A stretch of DNA of 64,000 nucleotides from Kaistia hirudinis (GCF_014196455.1 NZ_JACIDS010000006.1:310001-374000); one strand, 5' to 3'. Numbered from the stretch's first letter, positions 1 to 8,956 are shown. A program made the numbers and translations. The notes: generated by a model not told the origin, from the sequence alone.

Positions 1-302
1 CGCGCGAGATCGCTGGTCGGCAGATCCGAGGCGGCGAAAGCGGCGACGACCGCGAGCTTGGCCAGAACGTCATGCGGGACGGAGATCATGTCCCCGTCGC
101 CCGCGCTCGCCGGCGGCAGTTGCTTGCCACTGGAGAGAAACGCACGCAGCGCCGCACCGAGCTTGGACGATGCGTCCATGCGGACCCGGTCGGGGTCATC
201 GCCTTCGCAGAGCAGATCCGGAATATCCGGGAATGTCGCGACGAAGAGGCCGTCCGTCTCCCGCGGACGGATCAGCACGCGATAGGCGAGGACCCCCTGC
301 AT
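1..302 (-). CDS. HicB-like antitoxin-family protein (partial, runs off left edge)
   Basis: The visible 100 residues start MQGVLAYRVLIRP and match the HicB antitoxin fold: a short strand, a Gly-Leu-Phe-Val-Ala-Thr-Phe-Pro-Asp-Ile-Pro segment near residues 18-28, then an alpha helix with Asp-Asp-Pro-Asp-Arg. Residues from about 73 on (ISVPHDVLAKLAVVAAF, then TSDLAR at the edge) look like the start of the helix-turn-helix that closes long HicB proteins. HicB proteins normally neutralise the HicA mRNA interferase and repress their own operon. Here the gene lies 8 bp downstream of a small HTH gene and no HicA is visible; the toxin could lie beyond the edge. The 3' end is missing from the window. 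Confidence 0.65.
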   Translation of the reverse strand, partial: MQGVLAYRVLIRPRETDGLFVATFPDIPDLLCEGDDPDRVRMDASSKLGAALRAFLSSGKQLPPASAGDGDMISVPHDVLAKLAVVAAFAASDLPTSDLA

Positions 303-310
303 GGTGCGGC

Positions 311-583
311 CTACGCCTTGATCATGTCGGCCGGCACGTCGAGCGCGGCGGCGAGCGCCTGGCGCTCGACCACGCCGATCGGCTTGCCGCTTTCGGCCGC
401 GACGATCTCGTCATGCGCAACGCCCGAGAGGCGGGCGAGCGTGGTGGTCGAGAGAGCGCGCGCCTCGCGCAGTGCCTGCAGCGCCGAGACGCCCTGCAGG
501 CGGCCCGCCATGACGCGATCCGCCAGCGCGGGATCTGTATCGCCTTCGACCACGGTCGTGGTCGGAACATCGACGAAGCTCAT
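311..583 (-). CDS. Small XRE-like helix-turn-helix protein
   Basis: A 90-residue protein whose second half (ALREARALSTTTLARLSGV, then a helix ending in AESGKP) reads as an XRE/Cro-type helix-turn-helix. It probably binds DNA as a regulator or antitoxin partner. I chose ATG 583 because an AAGGAGG ribosome binding site sits five bases upstream; the GTG at 598 overlaps that site and is unlikely. It is upstream of, and only 8 bp from, the HicB-like gene, so the two are probably one operon. The pairing of two antitoxin-like proteins without a visible toxin is odd. Function is inferred from fold only. Confidence 0.6.
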   Translation of the reverse strand: MSFVDVPTTTVVEGDTDPALADRVMAGRLQGVSALQALREARALSTTTLARLSGVAHDEIVAAESGKPIGVVERQALAAALDVPADMIKA

Positions 584-757
584 CATGCCCTCCTTCACGT
601 CAGTTGAGGCTGTCTGAAGGGGTCAACGCGGCGGGACGGAATTCGATCCCCCGGCAAGGCTTCGCCCCCATGTCTGCTTGCCCGCAGCCGGTTCCGGCGC
701 TACTGCCTCGACGACAGGCAGCCCGGCGGACGGACCGGCAGCGAAGGAGCGGATCGT

Positions 758-1627
758 ATGGCGAAGGTGGCGTTTCTCGGGCTCGGCGTGATGGGCAATC
801 CCATGGCGCGGCATCTCAAGTCGGCCGGGCACGAGGTCACGGTCTATAATCGCACGATCGAGAAATCCGAGCGCTGGGTGGAAGCGCATGGCGGACGCCT
901 CGCGCCGACGCCGCGCGAGGCCGCGCTGGGGCAGGAGATCGTCTTCGCCTGCGTCGGCAATGACGATGATCTGCGCCAGGTGACGCTCGGCGCGGATGGC
1001 GCCTTTGCCGGCCTTTCCGCGGGCGCGGTCTTTGTCGATCACACGACGGCGTCGGCCGATGTCGCGCGCGAACTCGCCGCCGTGGCGGATGAGAAGGGCT
1101 TCGGCTTCATCGATGCGCCGGTCTCCGGCGGGCAGGCCGGCGCCGAGAACGGCGTGCTCACCGTGATGTGCGGCGGCGATCCGTCGGTGTTCGCGCGGGT
1201 CGAGCCGGTGATCATGAGCTATGCGCGCGCCTGCCGCCTGCTCGGCCCGGTCGGGTCCGGCCAGCTCGCCAAGATGATGAACCAGATCTGCATCGCCGGC
1301 GTCGTGCAGGGCCTCGCCGAGGCGCTGCATTTCGGCAAGCGCGCCGGGCTCGACGTCGAGGCGGTGGTCGAGGTGATCTCGAAGGGCGCGGCCCAGTCCT
1401 GGCAGATGGAAAACCGCTACAAGACGATGAACGCCGGCCAGTTCGAATTCGGCTTCGCGGTCGACTGGATGCGCAAGGATTTGGGCATCTGCCTCGACGA
1501 GGCGCGCCGCAACGGCGCCAAGCTGCCGGTCACCGCCCTCGTCGACCAGTTCTATGGCGACGTGCAGGCGATGGGCGGCAATCGCTGGGATACGTCCAGC
1601 CTGATCGCCCGTCTCGAGAAGAAGTAG
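758..1627 (+). CDS. NAD(P)-dependent beta-hydroxyacid dehydrogenase (3-hydroxyisobutyrate dehydrogenase family)
   Basis: A 289-residue cytosolic oxidoreductase. The N-terminal Rossmann nucleotide site GLGVMG is at residues 8-13, the substrate loop DAPVSGG at 119-125, and the family's catalytic lysine falls at K172 in GQLAKMMNQ. Length and motifs are typical for the family, which includes 3-hydroxyisobutyrate dehydrogenase, tartronate semialdehyde reductase and glyoxylate/succinic semialdehyde reductases. The sequence does not show which substrate is used; the neighbours give no pathway. It ends just before a shared hairpin with the convergent manC. Confidence 0.85.
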   Translation: MAKVAFLGLGVMGNPMARHLKSAGHEVTVYNRTIEKSERWVEAHGGRLAPTPREAALGQEIVFACVGNDDDLRQVTLGADGAFAGLSAGAVFVDHTTASADVARELAAVADEKGFGFIDAPVSGGQAGAENGVLTVMCGGDPSVFARVEPVIMSYARACRLLGPVGSGQLAKMMNQICIAGVVQGLAEALHFGKRAGLDVEAVVEVISKGAAQSWQMENRYKTMNAGQFEFGFAVDWMRKDLGICLDEARRNGAKLPVTALVDQFYGDVQAMGGNRWDTSSLIARLEKK

Positions 1628-1642
1628 CACCGGAAACGAAAA

Positions 1643-1667
1643 CGGCCGGCGGGGAGACCGCCGGCCG
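1643..1667. terminator. Hairpin terminator between convergent dehydrogenase and manC
   Basis: A perfect 10-bp GC stem (1643-1652 with 1658-1667) and a five-base loop lie between the two convergent stop codons. Reading leftwards the stem is followed by a T-rich stretch (complement of 1632-1642), so it should work best for manC; on the plus side the tail is A-rich. Confidence 0.7.
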
Positions 1668-1690
1668 CGAAAGACGCCGAACAGCCGCGC

Positions 1691-3115
1691 TCAGGCGCGG
1701 TTGTAGATGTCCTCGTAGCGGACGATGTCGTCCTCGCCGAGATAGGAACCCGTCTGCACCTCGATCAGCTCCAGCGGGATCTTGCCGGGGTTGGCGACGC
1801 GGTGGATCTCGCCGACCGGATGGTAGGTCGACTCGTTCTCGTTGACGATGTAGGTGCGCTCGCCCTGCGTCACCTCGGCCGTGCCCTTGACCACAACCCA
1901 GTGCTCGGCGCGATGATGGTGCTTCTGCAGCGACAGCGTCGCGCCCGGCTCGACGACGATCTTCTTCACATGAAAGCGATCGCCCCGGCAGATCGTCTCA
2001 TAGGTGCCCCAGGGCCGATGGATGCGGATGTGCTCGTTGGCCTCGTTCCGCTTCTCGGCCTTGAGCCCGGCGACCAGGTTCTTGACGTCCTGGCTGCGAT
2101 CGGAGGGCATGACGAGGATCGCATCGTCGGAGGCGACGATGGTGATGTCGTCGAGGCCGATGCCGGTGACGAGCGGACCTTCCGAATGGACGAAGGCGTT
2201 GCGGCTGTCGAGCAGCGAGACCGGGCCATGCGTGACATTGCCGTCCTCGGCCACGGGTCCGAGCTCGCGGACGGCGTCCCACGAGCCGATATCCGACCAG
2301 GCGAAGCGGCCTTCGATCACGGCGGCCTTCTTGGTCCGCTCCAGCACGGCATAGTCGATCGACTTGGCCGGGATCGTCAGGAACGCGCTCTTGTCGAGGC
2401 GGATGAAGCCGAGGTCGGTCTTCGCCGCGCCGATCGCCGCATCGACGCCCTCGAGGATTGCCGGCTCGAAGCGCTCGGCCTCGGCGAGCATCAGCGATGC
2501 CGGGAAGATGAAATTGCCGGAATTCCAGAGATAGCCTTCGGCGAGATAGCGCTCCGCGGTCGCCGCATCCGGCTTCTCGACGAAGGAATCGACGCGCGAG
2601 GCGCCGGCGACGCCGAGCGCCTCGCCGGTGCGGATATAGCCATAGCTCGTGCGCGGCTCGGTCGGCTTGATGCCGAACGTCACGATGTAGCCCTTGGCAG
2701 CGACCTCGGCCGCGGCGAGGAGCGCGTCACGGAAGAGCTCGACATCGGGGACCAGATGGTCCGCTGCGAGCGCCAGCACCAGGCTGTCCTCGCCATAGCG
2801 CTCGGCCGCGATACGGGCGGCGGTGAAGATCGCGGCGGCGGAATCGCGGCGCGCCGGCTCCAGCACGATGGTGGCGTCGATGCCGAGTTCGGCTGCCTGG
2901 CGACGGGCGAAGAAGCGGAAATCCTCGCCGGTGACGACGATCGGCGCCGTCACGCTGTCGCCCGCGGCCGGAACCCTGAGCAGCGTCTGCTGGTAGAACG
3001 TCCGAGTCCCGCCGAGGGACAGGAACTGCTTGGGCAGGCTGTCGCGCGAGATCGGCCAAAGCCGCGTTCCGGAACCACCAGCCAAAATCACCGGAACGAT
3101 CTTCGGGTTCGACAT
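1691..3115 (-). CDS. manC: Mannose-1-phosphate guanylyltransferase / mannose-6-phosphate isomerase
   Basis: A 474-residue bifunctional enzyme that makes GDP-mannose for polysaccharide synthesis. The N-terminal nucleotidyltransferase carries the pyrophosphorylase signature LAGGSGTRLWP at residues 11-21 and FVEKP further on; the C-terminal cupin isomerase starts near RPWGTYE and contains the metal-binding run LQKHHHRAEHW. Length is normal for type II PMI/GMP proteins. I start at ATG 3115, preceded by AGAGGA at six bases; a longer frame back to 3184 adds 23 atypical residues. The gene stands alone, with no manB or glycosyltransferases nearby, so the polysaccharide it serves is unknown. Confidence 0.93.
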   Translation of the reverse strand: MSNPKIVPVILAGGSGTRLWPISRDSLPKQFLSLGGTRTFYQQTLLRVPAAGDSVTAPIVVTGEDFRFFARRQAAELGIDATIVLEPARRDSAAAIFTAARIAAERYGEDSLVLALAADHLVPDVELFRDALLAAAEVAAKGYIVTFGIKPTEPRTSYGYIRTGEALGVAGASRVDSFVEKPDAATAERYLAEGYLWNSGNFIFPASLMLAEAERFEPAILEGVDAAIGAAKTDLGFIRLDKSAFLTIPAKSIDYAVLERTKKAAVIEGRFAWSDIGSWDAVRELGPVAEDGNVTHGPVSLLDSRNAFVHSEGPLVTGIGLDDITIVASDDAILVMPSDRSQDVKNLVAGLKAEKRNEANEHIRIHRPWGTYETICRGDRFHVKKIVVEPGATLSLQKHHHRAEHWVVVKGTAEVTQGERTYIVNENESTYHPVGEIHRVANPGKIPLELIEVQTGSYLGEDDIVRYEDIYNRA

Positions 3116-3370
3116 GAAATCCTCTTTGCGTGCCGCACGCGACAGGAGGCCGCCGGGCTCGGAAAAACGCGCGGATCGTCGCATGCTGCGGTGCAGAGAT
3201 CAACGTGCCCGCAGTCGCAGGGTGAACGGGGAATGCACGTCTGCCCGACAATTCCGGCTTCCCCCTGAGGCTCCGTATCGGCGCGGTGAATGACGCGCCG
3301 ATTGCGAACAAAACGCGAAACTGCTCCATTCGGTGGAATGCAGCGATTCGCTCCAGTCTCGGATCGGGAC

Positions 3371-5431
3371 ATGTCCGCCCCCCATCTCGCCCGTCTCAAT
3401 GACGATCAGCGCCGCGCCGTCGAGTTCGGCATCACGGCGCCCGGCGACGGGCCGCTGCTCGTCATCGCGGGCGCGGGCTCCGGCAAGACGAATACGCTCG
3501 CCCATCGCGTCGCCCATCTGATCGTCAACGGCGCCGATCCGCGGCGGATCCTGCTGATGACCTTCTCGCGCCGCGCGGCGGGCGAGATGGCGCGCCGCGT
3601 CGAGCGGATTGCGGCCAATGTGCTCGGCGACAAGGCGGCGGCGATGACCGATGCGCTCGCCTGGTCCGGCACCTTTCACGGCATCGGCGCGCGGCTGCTG
3701 CGCGATTATGCGCCGTCGATCGGGCTCGACCCCGCCTTCACGATCCATGATCGGGAGGATTCGGCGGACCTGATGAATCTCGTCCGCCACGATCTCGCCC
3801 TCTCGGCGAAGAGCAGCCGCTTTCCCGCCAAGGGAACCTGCCTCGCCATCTATTCGCGCATCGTCAATGCGACCATGCCGATCGAGGAGGCGCTGCGCGA
3901 CGTCTTTCCTTGGTGCGCCATGTGGAAGGACGAGCTGACGGCGCTCTTCGCCGCCTATGTCGAGACGAAGCAGGCGCAGAACGTCCTCGATTACGACGAT
4001 CTGCTGCTCTATTGGGCCGCGCTGATGGGCGAGGCGGAGATCGCGGCGGATCTGGCCGGCCGTTTCGATCATGTCCTCGTCGACGAATATCAGGACACCA
4101 ACCGCCTGCAGGCGTCGATCCTGATTGCGCTCAAGCCCGAGGGCGCCGGCCTCACCGTTGTCGGCGACGATGCGCAGGCGATCTATTCGTTCCGCGCCGC
4201 CACCGTGCGCAACATCCTCGATTTCCCGCAGAGCTTCACCCGGCCGGCGACGCTGGTGACGCTGGAGCGCAATTATCGCTCGACCGCGCCGATCCTCGCC
4301 GCCTCCAATGCGGTGATCGCGCGCGCCAGCGAGCGCTTCGCCAAGACGCTGTGGACCGAGCGCCAGTCCGGCGGCCGTCCCCGCCTCGTCACCGTGCGCG
4401 ACGAGGCCGGCCAGGCGCTCTATATCGTCGATGCGATCCTGGAGGCGCGCGAGCGCGGCGTTCCGCTCAAGGAACAGTCGGTCCTCTTTCGCGCCTCGCA
4501 TCATTCCGGCCCGCTCGAGGTCGAGCTGACGCGCCGCAACATTCCCTTCGTCAAGTTCGGCGGCCTCAAATTCCTCGACGCGGCCCATGTGAAGGACGTG
4601 CTGGCGCTGTTGCGGCTGGCGGAGAACCCGCGCGACCGCGTCGCCGGCTTCCGCGTTCTCATGCTTCTGCCCGGCATCGGGCCGGCGACGGCCGGACGGC
4701 TGCTCGGCGCCATGGCATCCGCAGCGGATCCGCTCGCCGAAATCGCCGCCTTCACGCCGCCGGCCCGCGCGGCCGAGGACTGGCCGGGTTTCGCCGCGCT
4801 GCTCGGCGCGATGCGAACCCGCGCGGCCGGCTGGCCGGGCGAGCTCGAAGGCATTCGCGCCTGGTATCAGCCCTATCTCGAACAGGTCCATGAGGACGCG
4901 GCCGTGCGGATGGCGGACCTCGCGCAGCTCGAGCAGATCGCCGCCGGCTATGCCTCGCGCGAACGATTCCTGACCGAGCTGACGCTCGATCCGCCGGCCG
5001 CGGTCAGTGACGAGTCCGGCGTGCCGTACAAGGACGAGGACTATCTGATCCTTTCGACCATCCATTCGGCCAAGGGGCAGGAATGGCGCCAGGTCTTCGT
5101 GCTCAACGTCGTCGACGGCTGCATCCCGTCCGATCTCGGCACGGGCACCTCGTCCGAGATCGAGGAGGAGCGGCGCCTGCTCTATGTCGCCATGACTCGG
5201 GCCAAGGACGATCTCCATCTCGTCGTGCCACAGCGCTTCTATGTCACCCAGCAGGGCAGGGGCGGCGATCGCCACCTCTATGCGAGCCGAACGCGCTTCA
5301 TTCCCGAGGCGATCACCGGCCTGTTCGAGACCACGACCTGGCCGCGCATGGCGAGCGCCGGCGCATCGGCCGCCACGCCTCCGGTCGCGCCTGTGGACCT
5401 CAAGGCGCGTATGCGTGGCATGTGGCGCTGA
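3371..5431 (+). CDS. UvrD/Rep/PcrA-family ATP-dependent DNA helicase
   Basis: A 686-residue superfamily 1A helicase. Walker A AGAGSGKT is at residues 33-40, Walker B DEYQDT near 238, motif III VVGDDAQAIYSFR near 265, motif V TIHSAKGQEW near 562 and motif VI YVAMTRAKDDL near 605. Such enzymes unwind DNA 3' to 5' during repair or replication restart. It lacks a nuclease domain and is shorter than E. coli UvrD (about 720 residues), so it is not AddA or RecB. ATG 3371 begins at the first conserved sequence (HLARLNDDQRRAV); starts at 3290 or 3338 are also open. Confidence 0.9.
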   Translation: MSAPHLARLNDDQRRAVEFGITAPGDGPLLVIAGAGSGKTNTLAHRVAHLIVNGADPRRILLMTFSRRAAGEMARRVERIAANVLGDKAAAMTDALAWSGTFHGIGARLLRDYAPSIGLDPAFTIHDREDSADLMNLVRHDLALSAKSSRFPAKGTCLAIYSRIVNATMPIEEALRDVFPWCAMWKDELTALFAAYVETKQAQNVLDYDDLLLYWAALMGEAEIAADLAGRFDHVLVDEYQDTNRLQASILIALKPEGAGLTVVGDDAQAIYSFRAATVRNILDFPQSFTRPATLVTLERNYRSTAPILAASNAVIARASERFAKTLWTERQSGGRPRLVTVRDEAGQALYIVDAILEARERGVPLKEQSVLFRASHHSGPLEVELTRRNIPFVKFGGLKFLDAAHVKDVLALLRLAENPRDRVAGFRVLMLLPGIGPATAGRLLGAMASAADPLAEIAAFTPPARAAEDWPGFAALLGAMRTRAAGWPGELEGIRAWYQPYLEQVHEDAAVRMADLAQLEQIAAGYASRERFLTELTLDPPAAVSDESGVPYKDEDYLILSTIHSAKGQEWRQVFVLNVVDGCIPSDLGTGTSSEIEEERRLLYVAMTRAKDDLHLVVPQRFYVTQQGRGGDRHLYASRTRFIPEAITGLFETTTWPRMASAGASAATPPVAPVDLKARMRGMWR

Positions 5432-5492
5432 GCCCGCTTGCATCGGCGCGCCGGCTGTGGTCAAGCGGAGGAAAAGCGGGAGGAAATTCGAT

Positions 5493-6476
5493 ATGCATGT
5501 CCTGATCATCGGTGCCGCCGGCATGGTCGGCCGCAAGCTGACCGACGCGCTCGTCGCGGATGGCGGCATCGGCGGCCAAGCCATCGAGCGTTTGACGCTG
5601 GTCGACGTCATCGAGCCGTCGGCGCCGGCCGGTTTCACCGGGCGCGTCGACCGGATCGCGGCCGACCTCTCCACCCCCGGCACCTCCGCGAAGCTGGTGG
5701 CCGATCGTCCCGGCATGATCTTCCATCTCGCCGCGATCGTCTCCGGCGAGGCCGAGGCCGATTTCGACAAGGGCTACCGGATCAATCTCGACGGCACGCG
5801 CGAGCTGTTCGATGCGATCCGACTGATCGGCGACGGCTACAAGCCCCGCATCGTCTTCACCTCGTCGATCGCCGTGTTCGGATCACCGTTCCCGCAGACC
5901 ATCCCCGACGAGTTCTTCACGACGCCGCTGACGAGCTATGGCACGCAGAAGGCGATCGGCGAGCTGCTGCTTTCCGACTATTCGCGCCGCGGCTTCTTCG
6001 ATGGCATCGCGATCCGCCTGCCGACGATCTGCGTGCGGCCGGGCCGGCCGAACAAGGCGGCCTCGGGCTTCTTCTCCAACATCATCCGCGAGCCGCTGAA
6101 CGGCGAGGAGGCGGTGCTCCCGGTCTCCGAGAGCGTGCGCCACTGGTTCGCCTCGCCGCGCGCCGCCGTCGGCTTCCTGAAGGATGCCGCGACGCTGTCG
6201 GGCGATGCCATCGGCCCGCGCCGCGCCATCTCGATGCCGGGCCTCTCCTGCACGGTTGGCGACGAGATCGAGGCGCTGACCCGCATTGCCGGGCCGAATG
6301 TCGCGGCGCGGATCAAGCGCGTGCCCGATCCGGTCATCATCAAGATCGTCGATGGCTGGGCGACGAATTTCGACACGCGCCGCGCGCATGAGCTCGGCTT
6401 CCGCGCGGAAAAGAACTTCGACGAAATCATCCGCGCCCATATCGAGGACGAACTCGGCGGAACCTTCGTCGCTTGA
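5493..6476 (+). CDS. denD: D-erythronate dehydrogenase-like NAD-dependent SDR
   Basis: A 327-residue extended short-chain dehydrogenase. The NAD site GAAGMVG is at residues 7-13, HLAAIVSGEAE follows the second half of the Rossmann fold, and the catalytic Tyr-x3-Lys is YGTQK at about 149-153. The sequence resembles DenD, which oxidises D-erythronate to 2-oxo-tetronate. The next gene, 2-oxo-tetronate isomerase, supports that role by pathway. ATG 5493 follows GGGAGGAAA. The kinase (OtnK) and decarboxylase (OtnC) expected in this pathway are not here, so the pathway is incomplete in this window. Confidence 0.8.
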   Translation: MHVLIIGAAGMVGRKLTDALVADGGIGGQAIERLTLVDVIEPSAPAGFTGRVDRIAADLSTPGTSAKLVADRPGMIFHLAAIVSGEAEADFDKGYRINLDGTRELFDAIRLIGDGYKPRIVFTSSIAVFGSPFPQTIPDEFFTTPLTSYGTQKAIGELLLSDYSRRGFFDGIAIRLPTICVRPGRPNKAASGFFSNIIREPLNGEEAVLPVSESVRHWFASPRAAVGFLKDAATLSGDAIGPRRAISMPGLSCTVGDEIEALTRIAGPNVAARIKRVPDPVIIKIVDGWATNFDTRRAHELGFRAEKNFDEIIRAHIEDELGGTFVA

Positions 6477-6489
6477 GGTCCATTCCGCC

Positions 6490-6582
6490 GTCATCCCGGC
6501 GAAAGCCGGGATCCATTCAGCCTGAGGCGTCTGATCGTATCGCACCTCGGCTGTATGGATCCCGGGTCAAGCCCGGGATGAC
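6490..6582. repeat. REPIN-like palindromic repeat, copy 1
   Basis: A 93-bp intergenic element bounded by GTCATCCCGG and CCGGGATGAC. Each end folds as a small GC hairpin (CCCGGC-GAAA-GCCGGG on the left, CCCGGG-TCAA-GCCCGGG on the right), with an imperfect inner inverted repeat around GGATCCATTCAGCC. The same architecture recurs at 26974-27071 and 34215-34309. It sits between denD and otnI, where it could affect transcript stability. Confidence 0.85.
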
Positions 6583-6632
6583 GCCGGAACATGGGGCGAG
6601 GTTCGCGAAACGACCAATCGAAAGGGGCTGTC

Positions 6633-7409
6633 ATGAAGGGCTTCAGCGCCAATCTCGGCTTCCTCTTTCCCGAGCTGCCGCTGCTCGGCCGCATCGAGGC
6701 GGCGGCGCGCGCGGGTTTCCGTGCGATCGAGCTGCACTGGCCTTACGACGTGCCGGCGGAGACGCTTGCCGCCGCCTGCGAGGCGGCGGATGTCGTGCTC
6801 ACCGGCATCAATACGGCGCCGGGCGATCGTGCCGCGGGCGAGTTCGGCCTCGGTGCGGTTCCCGGCCGCGAGGCGGCCTTCGAGGCGGTTGTCGGCCAGT
6901 CGCTCGCCTATTGCGCGGCGACCGGCACGACCATGGTGCATGCCATGGCGGGCGTCGTGCCGGCGGGGGGCGAAGCTCGCGCCACGCTGGTCGCCAATCT
7001 GAAGCGGGCCGCGGCGGAGGCGCAGCGCTCCGGCGTGACGCTGCTGCTCGAGCCGCTCAATCCCCGCGACGTGCCCGGCTATTTCTATTCGACCGTCGAG
7101 GAAGCGGCTGAGATCATCGACGCCGTCGGCGCGCCGAATGTCCGGCTGATGTTCGACGTCTATCATGTCGGCGTCGCGAGCGGCGACGTGATCATGCGGC
7201 TCCGCCGCTTCTTCCCGCTGGTCGGCCATGTGCAGATCGCGGCGGTGCCGAGCCGCCACGAGCCGGACGAGGGCGAGATTTCCTATCCCGCCATCTTCCT
7301 GGAGCTCGAGGCGCTCGGCTATGCCGGCTGGGTCGGCTGCGAATACAAGCCGCGCGGCGACACGCTGGAAGGGCTCGTCTGGACCGAGCGGCTCGGCGTC
7401 ACGCTGTGA
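6633..7409 (+). CDS. otnI: 2-oxo-tetronate isomerase / hydroxypyruvate isomerase family
   Basis: A 258-residue TIM-barrel isomerase of the Hyi/OtnI family. Conserved features are [12 protein letters not shown] at the N-terminus, ELHWPYDVP near residue 34, [15 protein letters not shown] in the middle (the metal-ligand Glu) and the VGCEYKPRG segment near the C-terminus. OtnI interconverts 2-oxo-tetronate and 3-oxo-tetronate; hydroxypyruvate isomerase is the alternative. The upstream DenD-like gene favours the tetronate role. ATG 6633 follows GAAAGGGG. Its stop overlaps the end of the convergent EVE gene by 11 bp. Confidence 0.8.
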   Translation: MKGFSANLGFLFPELPLLGRIEAAARAGFRAIELHWPYDVPAETLAAACEAADVVLTGINTAPGDRAAGEFGLGAVPGREAAFEAVVGQSLAYCAATGTTMVHAMAGVVPAGGEARATLVANLKRAAAEAQRSGVTLLLEPLNPRDVPGYFYSTVEEAAEIIDAVGAPNVRLMFDVYHVGVASGDVIMRLRRFFPLVGHVQIAAVPSRHEPDEGEISYPAIFLELEALGYAGWVGCEYKPRGDTLEGLVWTERLGVTL

Positions 7410-7839
7410 CCGCGTCGACGGGCCAGTTCGCCGCCATCGCCGCGGCGATGAGGCGGAAGTCCGCCTCGTCGATCTCGACCAGCCCGAAGCGGAAGGCATA
7501 GCCCCAGTTCCGCTTGCCCTTGGTCAGAGCGAGGCTTTCGAGCAGCGGTGCGATCGGCGCCTCCTGGCTCTCCAGCCAGTCGATATCGCGGCGCGAACAG
7601 ACGAAATCCTCGCCCATCACGGCGGGATAGATCTCCCCGGGCCGCACGATGCCGATGGCCGTGAAGGCCTGGACGCGCTCCGTGCCGCCGAGCTTTCGCA
7701 CCGGCGAATAATAGGCGATGCCGTCGCCGGGCCGGAGGCGCTTCAGCGGTGCCGCCTTGCCATGTCCGAGCTGCGCAAAGCCGCCGGCCCGGCCGATGGC
7801 CACATGATCCGCCGAAGCGACGCCGATCCAGGTGCGCAT
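7399..7839 (-). CDS. EVE domain-containing protein
   Basis: A 146-residue single-domain EVE/PUA-like protein: [13 protein letters not shown] at the start, then [15 protein letters not shown], a segment matching the EVE core. EVE proteins recognise modified bases in RNA or DNA; the ligand here is unknown. The start at 7839 abuts the VOC stop at 7841, so the two are probably translated from one message with the WYL regulator upstream. A longer frame to 7947 would overlap the VOC gene and is rejected. Confidence 0.82.
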   Translation of the reverse strand: MRTWIGVASADHVAIGRAGGFAQLGHGKAAPLKRLRPGDGIAYYSPVRKLGGTERVQAFTAIGIVRPGEIYPAVMGEDFVCSRRDIDWLESQEAPIAPLLESLALTKGKRNWGYAFRFGLVEIDEADFRLIAAAMAANWPVDAVTA

Positions 7840-7840
7840 G

Positions 7841-8209
7841 TCAGTTGTCGAACAGGCAGACGCGGATGCGATGGCCATCCGGGTCGCGCGCGACGAAGGT
7901 GGGGCCGAAGTCGAGCGTGACCAGATCCTCCTCGATAGAAACGCCATCCGCCTTCCAGCGCTGGAAGCAGGATGCGATCGCGTCGGCGTCGCGCAGCATG
8001 ATGCCGATCTCGTTGGCGGCGCCCGAACCCACCGGCTCCGGCTTCACATGGCTCTTGCGCCAGAGGCCGAGCGTGCCGTCGCCCGCCATGGGGAAGGCGT
8101 AGAAATTGGGGCTCACCGCCGCGGGCGTGGCGCCGAGCAGCTTTTCGTAGAAGGCGGCGCTCGCCGCCGGATCCTCGACATAGAGAACGATGAGATTGAG
8201 ATTTGCCAT
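7841..8209 (-). CDS. VOC-family (glyoxalase/bleomycin-resistance fold) protein
   Basis: A 122-residue protein with the paired beta-alpha-beta repeats of the vicinal oxygen chelate superfamily. It begins [25 protein letters not shown], has GTLGLWRK in the middle and ends with [17 protein letters not shown], where the repeat 2 Pro-Asp-Gly turn is visible. Members are lyases, dioxygenases or antibiotic-binding proteins, and the substrate cannot be told here. It lies 48 bp downstream of the YafY-type regulator, which probably controls it. Confidence 0.85.
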   Translation of the reverse strand: MANLNLIVLYVEDPAASAAFYEKLLGATPAAVSPNFYAFPMAGDGTLGLWRKSHVKPEPVGSGAANEIGIMLRDADAIASCFQRWKADGVSIEEDLVTLDFGPTFVARDPDGHRIRVCLFDN

Positions 8210-8257
8210 GACCGGCCTCCGTCGTTGCTGACGGGATGGATCTACGCGGTCCTGCTG

Positions 8258-8956
8258 TCAGTTTCTGTCAGCATGATGCTGGATCCCCTCCTTCTCGCGC
8301 CAGGTCTTGAGCAGCCCGGCGCGGCGGCTCGGATAGCGCTCGTCGAGAATGGTGAAGCGCTCGATCCGGTCGGTGCGGAAATGGCGGAAGTCCTGCCGCA
8401 GCTCGCACCAGGCGACGAGAACCCTCACCTTTTCGAAGAAGCCGAGCGCGAAGGGCCAGATCGTCCGCTCGCTCGCCTGTCCCACCCCGTCCGCATAGGC
8501 GATCGTGAGCTTGCGCTCGGTGCGGATCGCCTTGCGGACCAGAGCGAGATCGATGCGTTCGCCGGTCTGCTTCAGGCCGCTCGCGAGCAGCGTCGAGCCG
8601 TCCAGCCCGGCCTTCAGATCCGCCGGCAGCACGGTCGCGACCTTCGCCAGCACGCCTTCCGCCGCATGACGCAGCGCCGCATCGCCATGGCTCGCCACGA
8701 AGCGCATGCCGAGCACGAAGGCCTCGATCTCCTCCTCCGAGAACATCAGCGGCGGCAGCATGAAGCCGGGCTTCAGCACATAGCCGACGCCGGCCTCGCC
8801 CTGGATATCGGCGCCCTGCGCCTGCAGCGTCGCGACGTCGCGATAGAGCGTGCGCACGCTGACGCCGAGCTCCTCCGCCAGCGCGCGCCCGCTCACGGGC
8901 AGGCGGTGGCGGCGCAGGGCCTGGAGCAGGGTGAGCAGGCGTTCGGAGCGTGACAT
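8258..8956 (-). CDS. YafY-type HTH/WYL-domain transcriptional regulator
   Basis: A 232-residue regulator. Residues 1-60 form a DeoR-like winged helix (MSRSERLLTLLQALRRHR, then SGRALAEELGVSVRTLYRDV). The rest is a WYL ligand-binding region, with AYADGVGQASERTIWPF and VLVAWCELRQDFRHFRTDRI recognisable. These proteins usually sense a small ligand and act on the adjacent operon. Start 8956 begins the conserved HTH. It heads a likely WYL-VOC-EVE operon and is divergent from ugpB. Two CTGTCAG copies lie at its 3' end (about 8254-8270). Confidence 0.88.
   Translation of the reverse strand: MSRSERLLTLLQALRRHRLPVSGRALAEELGVSVRTLYRDVATLQAQGADIQGEAGVGYVLKPGFMLPPLMFSEEEIEAFVLGMRFVASHGDAALRHAAEGVLAKVATVLPADLKAGLDGSTLLASGLKQTGERIDLALVRKAIRTERKLTIAYADGVGQASERTIWPFALGFFEKVRVLVAWCELRQDFRHFRTDRIERFTILDERYPSRRAGLLKTWREKEGIQHHADRN

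Noticed and set aside
3200-5770. Long open frame opposite the helicase gene
   Set aside because: Shadow of the UvrD-type gene; no motif or start context.
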